Assembly: GCF_020329505.1 (NCBI RefSeq)
Contig: NZ_JAGKJJ010000003.1
Location: 1-64,000, forward strand
Reading direction: 5' to 3'
Length of the DNA: 64,000 nucleotides
Origin: Bradyrhizobium semiaridum
GTDB taxonomy: Bacteria > Pseudomonadota > Alphaproteobacteria > Rhizobiales > Xanthobacteraceae
Below the pieces are notes generated by a model. It worked only from the letters and a program-made list of their open reading frames with translations. It was not told the DNA's origin and did not search any database. Made by a program: the position numbers and the translations under genes. Position 1 is the first letter of the stretch. Every line of letters starts with the position of its first letter. This document shows, in pieces, positions 17,840-27,083 of this stretch.

Positions 17840-20800
17840 GCCCGCACCTTCTTCCCAGCACTCACAGAATCATGAAGCACTTCATCCAACCCCATTGGAA
17901 AAACGGCTTCGAAATACTCCGGATCGTATAGCCACGCGTCGCGACTACGCCGCAATTCGTCTCGCTCTAGCGTCGTCTTTCCGCTTGCATGATCGGCGAC
18001 AAGCAGCGGCGCCGCGATAACCTCGGCAAAATTCGAATTGTAAGGCTCAAAGTACGGTCGCCTTGAGAGCAGGCTTTTTGGAGTGAACATGTTTTGCGGG
18101 GGCGATGTATCGTCATCGTGCCGGCCGATCAGCCGATCCACTTCGCGCCGAATTCCGTCGCGACGAGGGGACTGACGGAAATGGATCGTTGTTCCATCGA
18201 TCGTCCTTCTCAGCTTGGCCATTTCCGTAGCGACGCAAGCGAGAAAGACAAATTTTGCATGTCCCGACAACTCGGGCCTCAGATTGACGATATCGTCAAG
18301 GGCACTACCTACGCTTCTGATCGCCGCTGCACTTTCGATTCCGATAGCAGCAAGCTTTTCACCTATCTGCTTTAGGCGGAGCGAAAACGCTTCGAGCCAA
18401 TCCGCAACGGAAGTGGAGCACCACAAAAATGGTAACTCACGCTGAAGATCGAGCAAAGCGGCGCGTTCTGCCAACGACTCGCAAGACGCGAGCAGCGAGA
18501 CGGCGAGCTTGGGGCAACGCCCGAGCAACCTCAATGCGTCTACGGAGGAAATCGGGAGCCCCTCCTTCCTTGAGAGCACAAGAAGGTCCATGATCGTTCG
18601 ACGCTCACGCTGGGAAAGCTGATCGGGCTTCAAATAGGCTTGCAGAAGCTCAATCAGGCGCACATCTGATGCCTCGATTTCGATCGCTCGTTCCAAGGCC
18701 GTACTCTCCGCCTCTGCCTTGGCCCCTGTTCCTAGCGATGGGACGATCCTCGGCCTAATCTTGGCTCCTTGTCGCCGCCGTCCAAATATCAACCAGGGCC
18801 CGGGCGGCAGTTTGCTGGCGAGCTCCGATCGCATGACCGCCTGGCTCGCGGGAGCCACGACGTCAACTATGCCGGCCGCGGGGCGCGTTAGACAAAATGC
18901 ACGGACATCAAGCCGGTGCAGGACACCGAGCGCGGCGAATGCATTTGCGGGTGGCGCATTGAAGGGATCGATCTCGTCATCATACCACCGAACATCTACT
19001 ATGTGATCGCTCGCGCCCAGCGCGGACAGACGGACTCTAGCATCCAGGCTTTCCGAACTACCGAGCAACTGAGTGATGGTGTCGGCAAATGCTGAAAGCG
19101 GCACTTCTCCCGAGACGGTCCTGCAGACTGAAATCCGCTGAATATTGTTTGCGCGCAATTCCATGCACAGAGAAACCTCCCGGGCTGCTATCAGCCGAAG
19201 CCCCTTTAGAGCATCGACTGATAATGTCGTCCTTGACCGTATGAGGAGATCGTTCTCATCGACTATTCGCAGGTCATAGCTCGGGTCTGCAAACGTCAAT
19301 TGGAGTTCGGCATCCCACCTGAGGTTAAGTGTTATTGTTGCTGCCTTTGTGGGGACTCCGAGAGCGATGACGGCGCGCTCGCCGTCCAATCGAATGTTCA
19401 GCTTATCCTCGGCGTGAGCCGCAACGATTCGAGTCTGCACATCTGCAATACGGAGCTCGCGCTTTCGGCGGTCCACTTCGATTTGGAAATTTGGCGGAAC
19501 GATAGATGCGCCTATCGCGTAGCGCAGCTCGTCGTCTTCTATTACAGCCAGGTCGACATCGCCCCAAGGTTTGCCCTTGTCGATCGGATGCCAAATCCCT
19601 CTTCCGCGCGGGCGCCAATGAAGCGACTTGCGGCGCGGCGTCGCCAAATGGTTTTCGCGCTCGATCCACACTTGCGGAACGCCAAGAAAGACCGGCTCTC
19701 GCACGCTCGGCACGAGACCTCCGACGAGAACCAAGCGACCGTCGACTTCGCGCTCGGCGGCGGTCCGCCATGTCCAACGCGTTCCTCCAAGTACGGCGCT
19801 AGCGGTTCCCTGGAAACTGACCACGCGATGGTCTGATTCAACGCAGCGTCCAAGATCTGTAAAGCCATCAGAAAATGAAACCGAATGGAAATATTCTTCT
19901 TGGATTGCAAGAGCGAGCACAGGCCGGCCCGTTTGGGCCGGCGAACCTCCCAAGACTCGCAGGCTCTTGGGAGCGCCGTCCTCGTTCACTTGCTCGATCT
20001 GAAGGGCAATGATCGGCTGGAGCAGCGAGTCTCCGCCAGGCGCAATGAACTCGCCGATCGTACTATTCCCGGATTGCACGAGAAGTCGCGCTTCGTTCGC
20101 CAAAGCAAGCGGAGCTTCAAATGTCGCGACGAACCGCCGAAGTTCGTGCACCGGTTCGTCATCAGCCTCGACCGTTTCGATGGCCGCTACGGCGACGAGC
20201 TCGTCGCAGAACGGTGGCCGCGGAAAGATTCGAACTCGACGACCATTTCGCACGGCTTCACTAACGCTGGGAGGTAGTCGCTTCAGGTCAACATTGCCGG
20301 ACAATCCAAGTGACGCGCGGGGACGCCATCCATCGTCGGATAGAACGAGAGTGCGAACTACATCGAGGGCGGCTCCGGGATCTTCGCGCAGCCGCACGAT
20401 TTCCTCCACCATTGTGCGGATGTCTTCGCATTCCACGTCGAAGGGAAGCTCGTCGCGCCAGTTCGGTCTCGTCTGATCGAGGTAGTCGACTGGGTCGCTC
20501 CCCCGCTCCTGCTGCCCGGGCAGGCAAGCGCGCAGCTCTATGATCTTGTCGCACAGTTCAGTGGCCGGCTCGAAAAGCGCTTGCGCCAACCGATCTGACA
20601 CGCGCCACGCTTCCGTACCGACTGAATCCCGAACCGAGAAACCTTTTTCCGCGCACCTCACCGCGTTCTTGAGCCACGACGCAATTCGCGGATCTTCTCG
20701 AACAGAGGCCACCGGAAAACCAGCCTCTCTAACAATGGCGAGGAGCCGTTCGCTGCCCCTCGGTTCTGGTCGACGCCACGCGGCCAAACCAGAACTCACC

Positions 20801-21117
20801 AGGTTTTCAATGTCCCGATATTGAATGCGAGCATGGGGTCCATACTCGTAGCCGATGCTCCTTAGCGGCCGAATCCAATCCCAATGGCCTCCGCTCCGCT
20901 CACGCCGGAACCATTCAGCCACATAGGCAACCACGAGCGCGGCGCCATGCCGGTCGAAAACTGCCGACGGACCAAACCGCTTCAGGACGCTGCAAACGTG
21001 ATCGTAGTCAGTACGTGCAAACCGATAAGCATAGAGTGGTCGAGCGTCAGGACGGGTTAGACCTTTCGCCTCAAGCAAACCGCAAAACGCAGTCCTGAGC
21101 TCCTCCCGATCTCCCAC
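17836..21117 (-). CDS. druH: DruH-like protein (STY4851/ECs_5259-type), Druantia III partner
   Basis: 1093 aa with no enzymatic motif I can see. The N-terminus has RFARTDYDHVCSVLKRFG, then AEWFRRERSGGHWDWIRPLR, an E-W-F-R-R...G-G-x-W-x-W pattern I associate with the STY4851/ECs_5259 family that accompanies DruE in Druantia type III. The middle is beta-rich (residues about 300-650), and the C-terminal 300 residues are helical. Size and position next to druE, with a 4-bp ATGA overlap, support DruH. No helicase, nuclease or protease signature. The family assignment rests on memory of a pattern, not on an alignment. Confidence 0.6.
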   Translation of the reverse strand: MGDREELRTAFCGLLEAKGLTRPDARPLYAYRFARTDYDHVCSVLKRFGPSAVFDRHGAALVVAYVAEWFRRERSGGHWDWIRPLRSIGYEYGPHARIQYRDIENLVSSGLAAWRRPEPRGSERLLAIVREAGFPVASVREDPRIASWLKNAVRCAEKGFSVRDSVGTEAWRVSDRLAQALFEPATELCDKIIELRACLPGQQERGSDPVDYLDQTRPNWRDELPFDVECEDIRTMVEEIVRLREDPGAALDVVRTLVLSDDGWRPRASLGLSGNVDLKRLPPSVSEAVRNGRRVRIFPRPPFCDELVAVAAIETVEADDEPVHELRRFVATFEAPLALANEARLLVQSGNSTIGEFIAPGGDSLLQPIIALQIEQVNEDGAPKSLRVLGGSPAQTGRPVLALAIQEEYFHSVSFSDGFTDLGRCVESDHRVVSFQGTASAVLGGTRWTWRTAAEREVDGRLVLVGGLVPSVREPVFLGVPQVWIERENHLATPRRKSLHWRPRGRGIWHPIDKGKPWGDVDLAVIEDDELRYAIGASIVPPNFQIEVDRRKRELRIADVQTRIVAAHAEDKLNIRLDGERAVIALGVPTKAATITLNLRWDAELQLTFADPSYDLRIVDENDLLIRSRTTLSVDALKGLRLIAAREVSLCMELRANNIQRISVCRTVSGEVPLSAFADTITQLLGSSESLDARVRLSALGASDHIVDVRWYDDEIDPFNAPPANAFAALGVLHRLDVRAFCLTRPAAGIVDVVAPASQAVMRSELASKLPPGPWLIFGRRRQGAKIRPRIVPSLGTGAKAEAESTALERAIEIEASDVRLIELLQAYLKPDQLSQRERRTIMDLLVLSRKEGLPISSVDALRLLGRCPKLAVSLLASCESLAERAALLDLQRELPFLWCSTSVADWLEAFSLRLKQIGEKLAAIGIESAAAIRSVGSALDDIVNLRPELSGHAKFVFLACVATEMAKLRRTIDGTTIHFRQSPRRDGIRREVDRLIGRHDDDTSPPQNMFTPKSLLSRRPYFEPYNSNFAEVIAAPLLVADHASGKTTLERDELRRSRDAWLYDPEYFEAVFPMGLDEVLHDSVSAGKKVRA

Positions 21118-21587
21118 GATCCCCCCAGCTTCTCCGAGCTTCGGGGTCGCGAAAGTGATTGCCGCCTGTTCCCCCCACAGCTTAGAACTACAACTTTTGC
21201 GAGAGAACTCAATATCACAATGCTATAGACCAAAGAAGGATCAATGGATTGGACGATTAAGGCGTTCTCAGCTGGAACCTCACCGACGCGCCCCATGCTC
21301 GCGCACATGGTGGAGCTCCCCTCACCACTGTTCTCGCGGGCTAAAGGACGAGGCTGTCGTCAACCCTCACCGGTCCTCGAAGCCGCGATGATTCGACAGA
21401 GTCTGGTGAGCGGAAATCAGGGTCCAAAGGCGTCGTCCGCTCAACATTTGTCCGGACGATAACGAAGGAAGGGCTGGCCGTCGAACCGCATCGCTCATCG
21501 GCTCGAAAAACATGGCCGATTAGGCATCGAAAACTGTCGAGAGTCTATGGAACCGGCAGCCGGAATGCCCCGCGCTAGACGGTGAGC
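21118..21587. other. Intergenic leader of the druH operon
   Basis: 470 bp without a credible gene, between the druH start and the herA stop; both genes read leftwards. AT-richer around 21185-21250 than the coding flanks, as expected for a promoter of the druH-druE-dcm-vsr operon, but I could not settle on a clear -35/-10 pair. No strong terminator after herA was seen. Confidence 0.4.
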
Positions 21588-23717
21588 TCATGCAGCGCCC
21601 CCCTCGGTCTCCTGATCAAAGGCTCCAGGCGGCTCCGGCGAACGCGTCCATTGATCAATGACAGAACTCCAATCGATTGCTCTGGGCTTTGCGAGAGTCC
21701 AGACATCCCAAAAGTCGGGGTCGGCGGAATGCGGCCGATGCTCTTCAGGTAGCTCGTCGATCTCGACTAGAACTGGAATAGGAGTGGCCCATCCCAACAG
21801 GATCGCTTGGCGCGATGCCAAACTTGGCAACTCTCTTAGGAGACCCCCAACATTATCCGGCACGAGCCGCGAAACAAGATTTTGATCGCTATCGTTGACA
21901 AGCCGATGCAAAAGGAACGTATTACATTGGGCCAACACAGTAGCCGATAGCTCGGACGGCCGTTGCGATGAAAGCACCATCCCAAGTCCGAACTTGCGGC
22001 CCTCGCGGGCAATGCGCTCGAACGTTTCACGGCAAAGATGATCTGAGCTCGCAACAGGTCCTTCGCTACCTTTCTTAATGAAGGTGTGGGCCTCTTCCAG
22101 AACAAGTACGGTCGGTAGGGCCTTCCCGTCCGAGTTCAACCGCCGGTAACGCTGAAGCGATTCGAATACAAGGCGAGCCAAGACCGCGACAATGACGTGC
22201 ACGATTTCAGCTGGCACTAAAGATAGATCGATGATTGCGACTGGACCGTTTGCGCCCTCGTTAGCGCCAATATAATCATTGAGCCATGACTCGAACATCG
22301 TTGGTGGGTCGCGCCCAATAACAGCTCCGAGTCGTTGGTCTGCGAGCATGCCACGGATGCGAATGCCTAATGTCGATATAAATCCTGCAAGTGCGCCTCC
22401 CTGATCGCTAGCAATGCGCTCAAGGTGATCCGCAAGTAAGGTGACATCAAAATGCAGCGGAGCATCCTCACTGATGGGAGCGACGGTAGTTATGTCAGGC
22501 AGATCCGCTGCTGCGTTCTGCAACGCATCTCTGATACTTTCTAAATCTGAGGCCAGAAAATCGTTGAAATAGTTGCCATCCTTTCGCGCAGTGACGACGC
22601 TCTTTGCAACTCGAACTACCTCCAACATTTGGGCCTTAAGCGGCTCCCCGACAGAATCTGAAAGAACGACTAAATCCTGGTAGATCGCTTGAATCGCTCG
22701 AGCGCAATCGAACCTCGCCTTTGCCGTTTCCGCGAAAGCGGATGTTCCCGCACCGAGGAAACGATTAACGCGATGCATGTACGAGACTAAGTAACGGCGA
22801 ATAACTGCTTCCCTCGGAATCCCTTCCGTCCGCCCGCTCTTCAATTCGCGCAAGCCTTGAAGCAAGAGTGGTCGTTGCGCGCCAGGCTGCGCCTGAGCGA
22901 CAGCCGTCCATTCATGCCCGTTCCACATCCACGCCGGAACGTCTAGCGGCCGCTCGCCATTCGACACGGGCGGAACCTTGAATAGGCGGACCCCGTCGCC
23001 AAGATCCGAAAATGCGCGCGAGTACTCTCCGTTGGGATCAAGAACAATGAATCGCGTATTGGGTTTGCTCGACTTTCCTGCCGTGGCTATGGCGTTTTGG
23101 CTTGCGTCCAATGACCATCGGATAAGTCCCGCCACACTGCAGGACTTTCCACTTCCTGTGTTACCAAGAACCGCGAGGTGGCGACCGAATAGTTTGTCGG
23201 GATCGACCACAATGGCCGCGTTCGATGCTAAGGGCGACACACCGATTCGTACTCGCCGGTCCTTGTCGCCAGCACCGACGATTGCCGCAATCTGTTCAGC
23301 GGTTGGAACCAAGACCTGATCGCCAACAGAGGGAAATGACACAACGCCTCTTCGCAATTCAAATCCTACGTTGCCCGATTTGGCATCTCTCTTCGACGTA
23401 AGCGTGCCTATTGGCGTGACGCACATCTTTCGGAGTGGAAATGGCAAGTCGATCAGTCCAAAATCCCTAAGACCCGACCTTTTTGGATAGGGCGACCGTT
23501 CGATACCCATCCAAGAAACATAACCGACCGTAGCGCCGGCCTCGTTCGGCAATAGGACATACCCGTTTAGCCTTGGGAACGGCTGAGGTGTCCCGGTGTT
23601 CAGCGCAGTAGCATGTGGCGCTTCAAGGTCGAGCAGTACATGGACTTCATTCGGCGCGACCGATTCGACCGTGCCGACCACGAGCTCCGCTAAGCGTTGA
23701 ACTGGCGTAGTTGTCAT
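21588..23717 (-). CDS. herA: HerA-type ATPase/DNA translocase of a SIR2-HerA defence pair
   Basis: 709 aa. The N-terminal HAS-barrel-like domain (residues 10-130) begins VVGTVESVAPNEVHVLLDLE. The HerA/FtsK-like ATPase follows with Walker A LGNTGSGKSCSVAG at 184-197, a long helical insert (about 290-430) and Walker B VLVLEEAHTFIKKG near 540; RQAILLGWATP near the C-terminus is typical of HerA. HerA forms hexameric rings on DNA. It starts 2 bp after the SIR2 stop, so the pair is coupled. Known SIR2-HerA systems deplete NAD and/or cleave DNA on phage infection. Confidence 0.9.
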   Translation of the reverse strand: MTTTPVQRLAELVVGTVESVAPNEVHVLLDLEAPHATALNTGTPQPFPRLNGYVLLPNEAGATVGYVSWMGIERSPYPKRSGLRDFGLIDLPFPLRKMCVTPIGTLTSKRDAKSGNVGFELRRGVVSFPSVGDQVLVPTAEQIAAIVGAGDKDRRVRIGVSPLASNAAIVVDPDKLFGRHLAVLGNTGSGKSCSVAGLIRWSLDASQNAIATAGKSSKPNTRFIVLDPNGEYSRAFSDLGDGVRLFKVPPVSNGERPLDVPAWMWNGHEWTAVAQAQPGAQRPLLLQGLRELKSGRTEGIPREAVIRRYLVSYMHRVNRFLGAGTSAFAETAKARFDCARAIQAIYQDLVVLSDSVGEPLKAQMLEVVRVAKSVVTARKDGNYFNDFLASDLESIRDALQNAAADLPDITTVAPISEDAPLHFDVTLLADHLERIASDQGGALAGFISTLGIRIRGMLADQRLGAVIGRDPPTMFESWLNDYIGANEGANGPVAIIDLSLVPAEIVHVIVAVLARLVFESLQRYRRLNSDGKALPTVLVLEEAHTFIKKGSEGPVASSDHLCRETFERIAREGRKFGLGMVLSSQRPSELSATVLAQCNTFLLHRLVNDSDQNLVSRLVPDNVGGLLRELPSLASRQAILLGWATPIPVLVEIDELPEEHRPHSADPDFWDVWTLAKPRAIDWSSVIDQWTRSPEPPGAFDQETEGGAA

Positions 23718-23719
23718 GG

Positions 23720-25030
23720 TTACGCCGCTCCCGCAGGAGGCGGCATCGCTGTCCCTGGACTTGTCGGTGCGGCCGGACGATGTCGAAGAACGTCTGTGAG
23801 CCGTCCCGTTATGTAGTCGAGCGCCGGCTTCGGAAAATAATTCTGAACCAATACTTCAAGAGACGCAAAGTGTGGACCCAGCAGAAGCGATACTTGTGCT
23901 TCCCGCGCTCGCGCACAGAACGCTTTGAGGCGGTCGTCGATGCCGAAAGCGATGATGACAATGTGTGTTGAAGGAATAGTCAGCATATCGAACAGGATGC
24001 GGTTCACGTGATCGTCGCCAAAACCATAGCCATAAGTAACAATGACCGAATTTGGTCGACAGGTCGCCGCCGCCATGTCGCGAAAGAGTTCAGCATAAGG
24101 GTACGCTGTCGTCTCCACATCCTTCGCTGGGTTCGGGTAGATCATCACGGTATCAATCGGCTCCTTCGGCAGATCGGTGTGGTCGCTGGGAGCAGCAAAA
24201 GGAATTCCCAGACGCCGGATTGTGCCTAGATCGGAATCGTAGCTCCAATCTAGAGAGCCGTGGAGCTTTGTGAGTCGAACGACGCCCTCCATAAATCGGG
24301 GTTCACCTCGGATGCCGGGAGGATTGTAATGAATGTCGACTTCAACCCGTGACGAACGGAATAGCGGATTCAGAGCGCCGACAAAACGGTCAATGATCCG
24401 CAGGCCAGCGAGGTCGCAGCCGTGCTCTATGACACGATCATAATTTGTCGTGAAAACATGGAGGCGCTCTCGGGATGCCGTTCTGCTGGCGCAGCTCAAC
24501 AGAAACGATTGCAGAAGCGTCTCCGCAAGCCACAACTTTTCGGGAATCGTCGCGGCAGCAATCTGTCGCTCACTCTCAAGTAACGATTTTAGGAATGTCA
24601 AAAGTTGACTGTCCAGCTGCTTCTTCAACGTCGTTGCAGCGCCTTCGTCGGTGACCAACAAGCCCTCATAGACTGCAAGTGCGCTTCGAAACTGATCTTC
24701 GATATTCGCCGAGCCTCGGCCCATTTTCTTGGCCGCTGCTGCCGCATGCTCGTCAATTTTTGCATCGTAAGCGCTGCCCAACGTCACCTTGGACATCCCA
24801 GTGGCGCTACCGCCAGCGGCATAGGCGATTGCGGTCGTAAATCCGCTGCCGATCAGAAGGTTAAGATGTTCGGCCTGAAATACTGCCGACAGCCAAGGCT
24901 CGATCGCCTTTCGAGCGTCTGCAACAAACTGGTCGTAATCAGGCCCGGGCGTCGGTACCGCATCGGCTTCGAACTCTTGGGCTCCGACGCGATAACAATG
25001 CTTCTTCCATTCCACGGAACGTTCCCCCAC
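23720..25030 (-). CDS. SIR2-domain NADase of the SIR2-HerA pair
   Basis: 436 aa. SIR2-like Rossmann fold: NLLIGSGFTTAIA (residues 57-69) is the NAD-binding glycine loop, FTTNYDRVIEHG (193-204) carries the conserved N and D, and LTKLHGSLDW (253-262) supplies the likely catalytic His257. A later GYGFGDDHVNRIL matches the last SIR2 motif of defence NADases. The insert at 75-180 is helical. The C-terminal tail is Pro/Ala-rich. Predicted to hydrolyse NAD+ as a suicide effector, regulated by HerA. Divergent from the DUF2130 gene across 200 bp that probably hold both promoters. Confidence 0.88.
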   Translation of the reverse strand: MGERSVEWKKHCYRVGAQEFEADAVPTPGPDYDQFVADARKAIEPWLSAVFQAEHLNLLIGSGFTTAIAYAAGGSATGMSKVTLGSAYDAKIDEHAAAAAKKMGRGSANIEDQFRSALAVYEGLLVTDEGAATTLKKQLDSQLLTFLKSLLESERQIAAATIPEKLWLAETLLQSFLLSCASRTASRERLHVFTTNYDRVIEHGCDLAGLRIIDRFVGALNPLFRSSRVEVDIHYNPPGIRGEPRFMEGVVRLTKLHGSLDWSYDSDLGTIRRLGIPFAAPSDHTDLPKEPIDTVMIYPNPAKDVETTAYPYAELFRDMAAATCRPNSVIVTYGYGFGDDHVNRILFDMLTIPSTHIVIIAFGIDDRLKAFCARAREAQVSLLLGPHFASLEVLVQNYFPKPALDYITGRLTDVLRHRPAAPTSPGTAMPPPAGAA

Positions 25031-25230
25031 AAGGGCGATGCAATTCTATTGCTGGGTTTTCATTTTTAATCACGAATCGCCTACTTCCTATCCTGCGTGC
25101 CTTGTAGCAGTCCACACTACTTAAGCTTGTACGACCACTCAGCCTTGGCTTTCTGGGGATTCATTGGATGTCAGGTTGACCTCAGTGGGCGGATGGCGCA
25201 GAATAGAACAGACAGTGAACAGGAATCTAC

Positions 25231-26511
25231 ATGACCGGGCACGTCCACGAGCCTCGCATCATTTGCCCCAGGTGCAGCCATCAAATTGCGCTAACGGAGT
25301 CGATTGCTGCCCCTCTGCTTGAGGCTCAGCGACGCGGATTTCAGGAGAAACTCGTTGCGCGGGAAGCCGAGTTTGCCCGCAAGGCTGACGAACTCCGACA
25401 GCAGCAGGATGAACTAGCCAAGGCAAGAGAAAGCCTTGACGAGCGTATTAATCAGCGTCTTGAGGTCGAGCGCAAGCAGGTTGTTGCGGCCGAGGCCAAG
25501 AAGGCTCGGGAGCAAGTCGCAGGTGACCTCGCCGCCATGAAGCAGCGGCTCGCGGAAAGCGAGCAGCTCCTTGAAGCACGCAACGCTAAGCTGGTCGAGG
25601 CTCAGCGAGCCCAGGCCGAAGCTCTTCGCAAACAGCGAGAATTAGACGAAAAAGCGCGCGAGCTTGAGGTCACCATTGAGAAGCGCGTGCAAGCGAGCCA
25701 AGCTGAGCTTATCGCGAAAGCACGCCAAGACGTGACTGATGAGTTAAGGTCGCAGGTCTCACAAAAGGACGCGCAGATCGACTCGCTAGGGCGCACCGTT
25801 GAAGAACTGAAACGCAAGCTCGAACAAGGCTCACAACAGACGCAGGGTGAGGCTTTCGAGCTTGAACTCGAAAATCTTTTGCGCGGCAAGTTCCCCCTCG
25901 ACCTGATCGAACCGGTTGCCAAAGGCGAGACAGGCGGCGACATAGTCCACACCGTCAACGGGCAAGTCGGTGCGTCCGCGGGCGTGATCCTTTGGGAGCT
26001 TAAAAACACGAAAAACTGGTCGGATGCTTGGTTACCAAAGCTCCGCGATAACAAGCGCGCGGCCAAAGCCGACGTGGCGCTCATTATCTCCACCGCGCTG
26101 CCCAAAGGCGTGGAATCCTTCGACCTGATCGACGGGGTCTACGTGGCCCATCCGCGCTGCGCAGTGCCGGTTGCCATGACTCTGCGCCAAGGTCTCTTAG
26201 AGGTCGCCAGCGCACGCACAACACAAGCCGGCCAGCAGTCCAAGGCTGATCAAGTATATCAGTATTTGACCGGTTCCCGGTTCAAGCAGCGCATCGAGGC
26301 CATCGTCGAGCGCTTCAAAGACATGCGAGAGGATATCGATAAGGAGCGAAAGTTCATGGTGAAGGCCTGGGCCAAACGAGAGGCCCAGGTCAGCGCGATG
26401 ATCGAGTCAACTGTCGGCATGGTCGGGGACCTTCACGGCATCATGGGTCAGGCTATGCCGGAGATCGAGGCAATAGAAGACCCGCCGATGATTGAGGGAA
26501 AAGCCGCTTAG
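25231..26511 (+). CDS. DUF2130 protein: coiled coil plus RmuC-like nuclease-fold domain
   Basis: 426 aa. Begins with a CPRC-type zinc knuckle (RIICPRCSHQIALTES), then a charged coiled coil over residues 35-205. The DUF2130 domain follows: AFELELENLLRGKFPLD, GETGGDIVH, and WELKNTKNWSDAWLPKLRDN with a D...W-E-L-K arrangement like PD-(D/E)XK enzymes. The tail carries FKQRIEAIVERFKDMREDID. The family is widespread and uncharacterised; the restriction-fold core and coiled coil suggest a DNA-related role like RmuC. It sits at the edge of the defence island, but members also occur outside such islands, so a defence role is only inferred. Confidence 0.85.
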   Translation: MTGHVHEPRIICPRCSHQIALTESIAAPLLEAQRRGFQEKLVAREAEFARKADELRQQQDELAKARESLDERINQRLEVERKQVVAAEAKKAREQVAGDLAAMKQRLAESEQLLEARNAKLVEAQRAQAEALRKQRELDEKARELEVTIEKRVQASQAELIAKARQDVTDELRSQVSQKDAQIDSLGRTVEELKRKLEQGSQQTQGEAFELELENLLRGKFPLDLIEPVAKGETGGDIVHTVNGQVGASAGVILWELKNTKNWSDAWLPKLRDNKRAAKADVALIISTALPKGVESFDLIDGVYVAHPRCAVPVAMTLRQGLLEVASARTTQAGQQSKADQVYQYLTGSRFKQRIEAIVERFKDMREDIDKERKFMVKAWAKREAQVSAMIESTVGMVGDLHGIMGQAMPEIEAIEDPPMIEGKAA

Positions 26512-26782
26512 AAAAAATTGGGTGACAGCAGGAGCGAAATCGCCCGGTTGGCGACAGAATGGCCGGTCGCTCCAGGCCAGAGCATCAACTCCGCCTCTAC
26601 TGCCAAGCTTTCTCTCAAAACTTTGTCAGTCCCCCTTCATCGGCGGCGGTTGTGATCGAAGTCGTCTCCGGAAACTGTTTGCGCAAAACGGGAGTATTTC
26701 CGGGCAAGTTCGGAGACTTCTTGACGCGTTCCAGCTCTGTGGAACCGCTTCAGCGCCGCAGGTTCGGCTATGCGGCTCAATA

Positions 26783-27004
26783 TTATCGCTTCAGTAGGTC
26801 GCCCGCGTCCACGCCCAGGGCCTTTGCAAGCTTGCCAAGCATGGTAACCGAAGCGCTGTAGGTGCTGGTCTCCAGCTGGCTGATATAACTTCGATCTACC
26901 TTCGCTCGAAATGAGAGCTCTTCCTGACTCCATCCCTTTTCGTGCCGAAGCCGGCGAAGGTTCTTCGCAACAATGTCTCGCATTCCGTCCATGAAAGACG
27001 GCAT
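26783..27004 (-). CDS. XRE-family helix-turn-helix regulator
   Basis: Up to 73 aa, almost all HTH_3 domain: NLRRLRHEKGWSQEELSFRA, then VDRSYISQLETSTYSASV and LGKLAKALGVDAGDLLKR. Helix 3 is DRSYISQLE. Possible starts are ATG at 27004, 26992 and 26983. The divergent intergenic region holds two related 14-bp sites (27013-27026 and 27030-27043), the second a perfect palindrome, so autorepression is likely. Small stand-alone XRE proteins like this often control conjugation or stress genes at the edges of ICEs. Confidence 0.88.
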   Translation of the reverse strand: MPSFMDGMRDIVAKNLRRLRHEKGWSQEELSFRAKVDRSYISQLETSTYSASVTMLGKLAKALGVDAGDLLKR

Positions 27005-27012
27005 GCTTCTTG

Positions 27013-27043
27013 TTGAGGATACTCATCAATTGAGTATACTCAA
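27013..27043. promoter_or_regulatory. Twin operator for the XRE regulator
   Basis: The site at 27030-27043 reads TTGAGTATACTCAA, a perfect 14-bp palindrome. A near copy, TTGAGGATACTCAT, lies at 27013-27026, so the two centres are 17 bp apart. They sit between the divergent XRE gene and the plus-strand gene at 27084, as expected for repressor sites controlling both. Confidence 0.7.
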
Positions 27044-27083
27044 CAAAGAGATTGCAGAGGAGATTGCAGAGGCGATAATCCAT

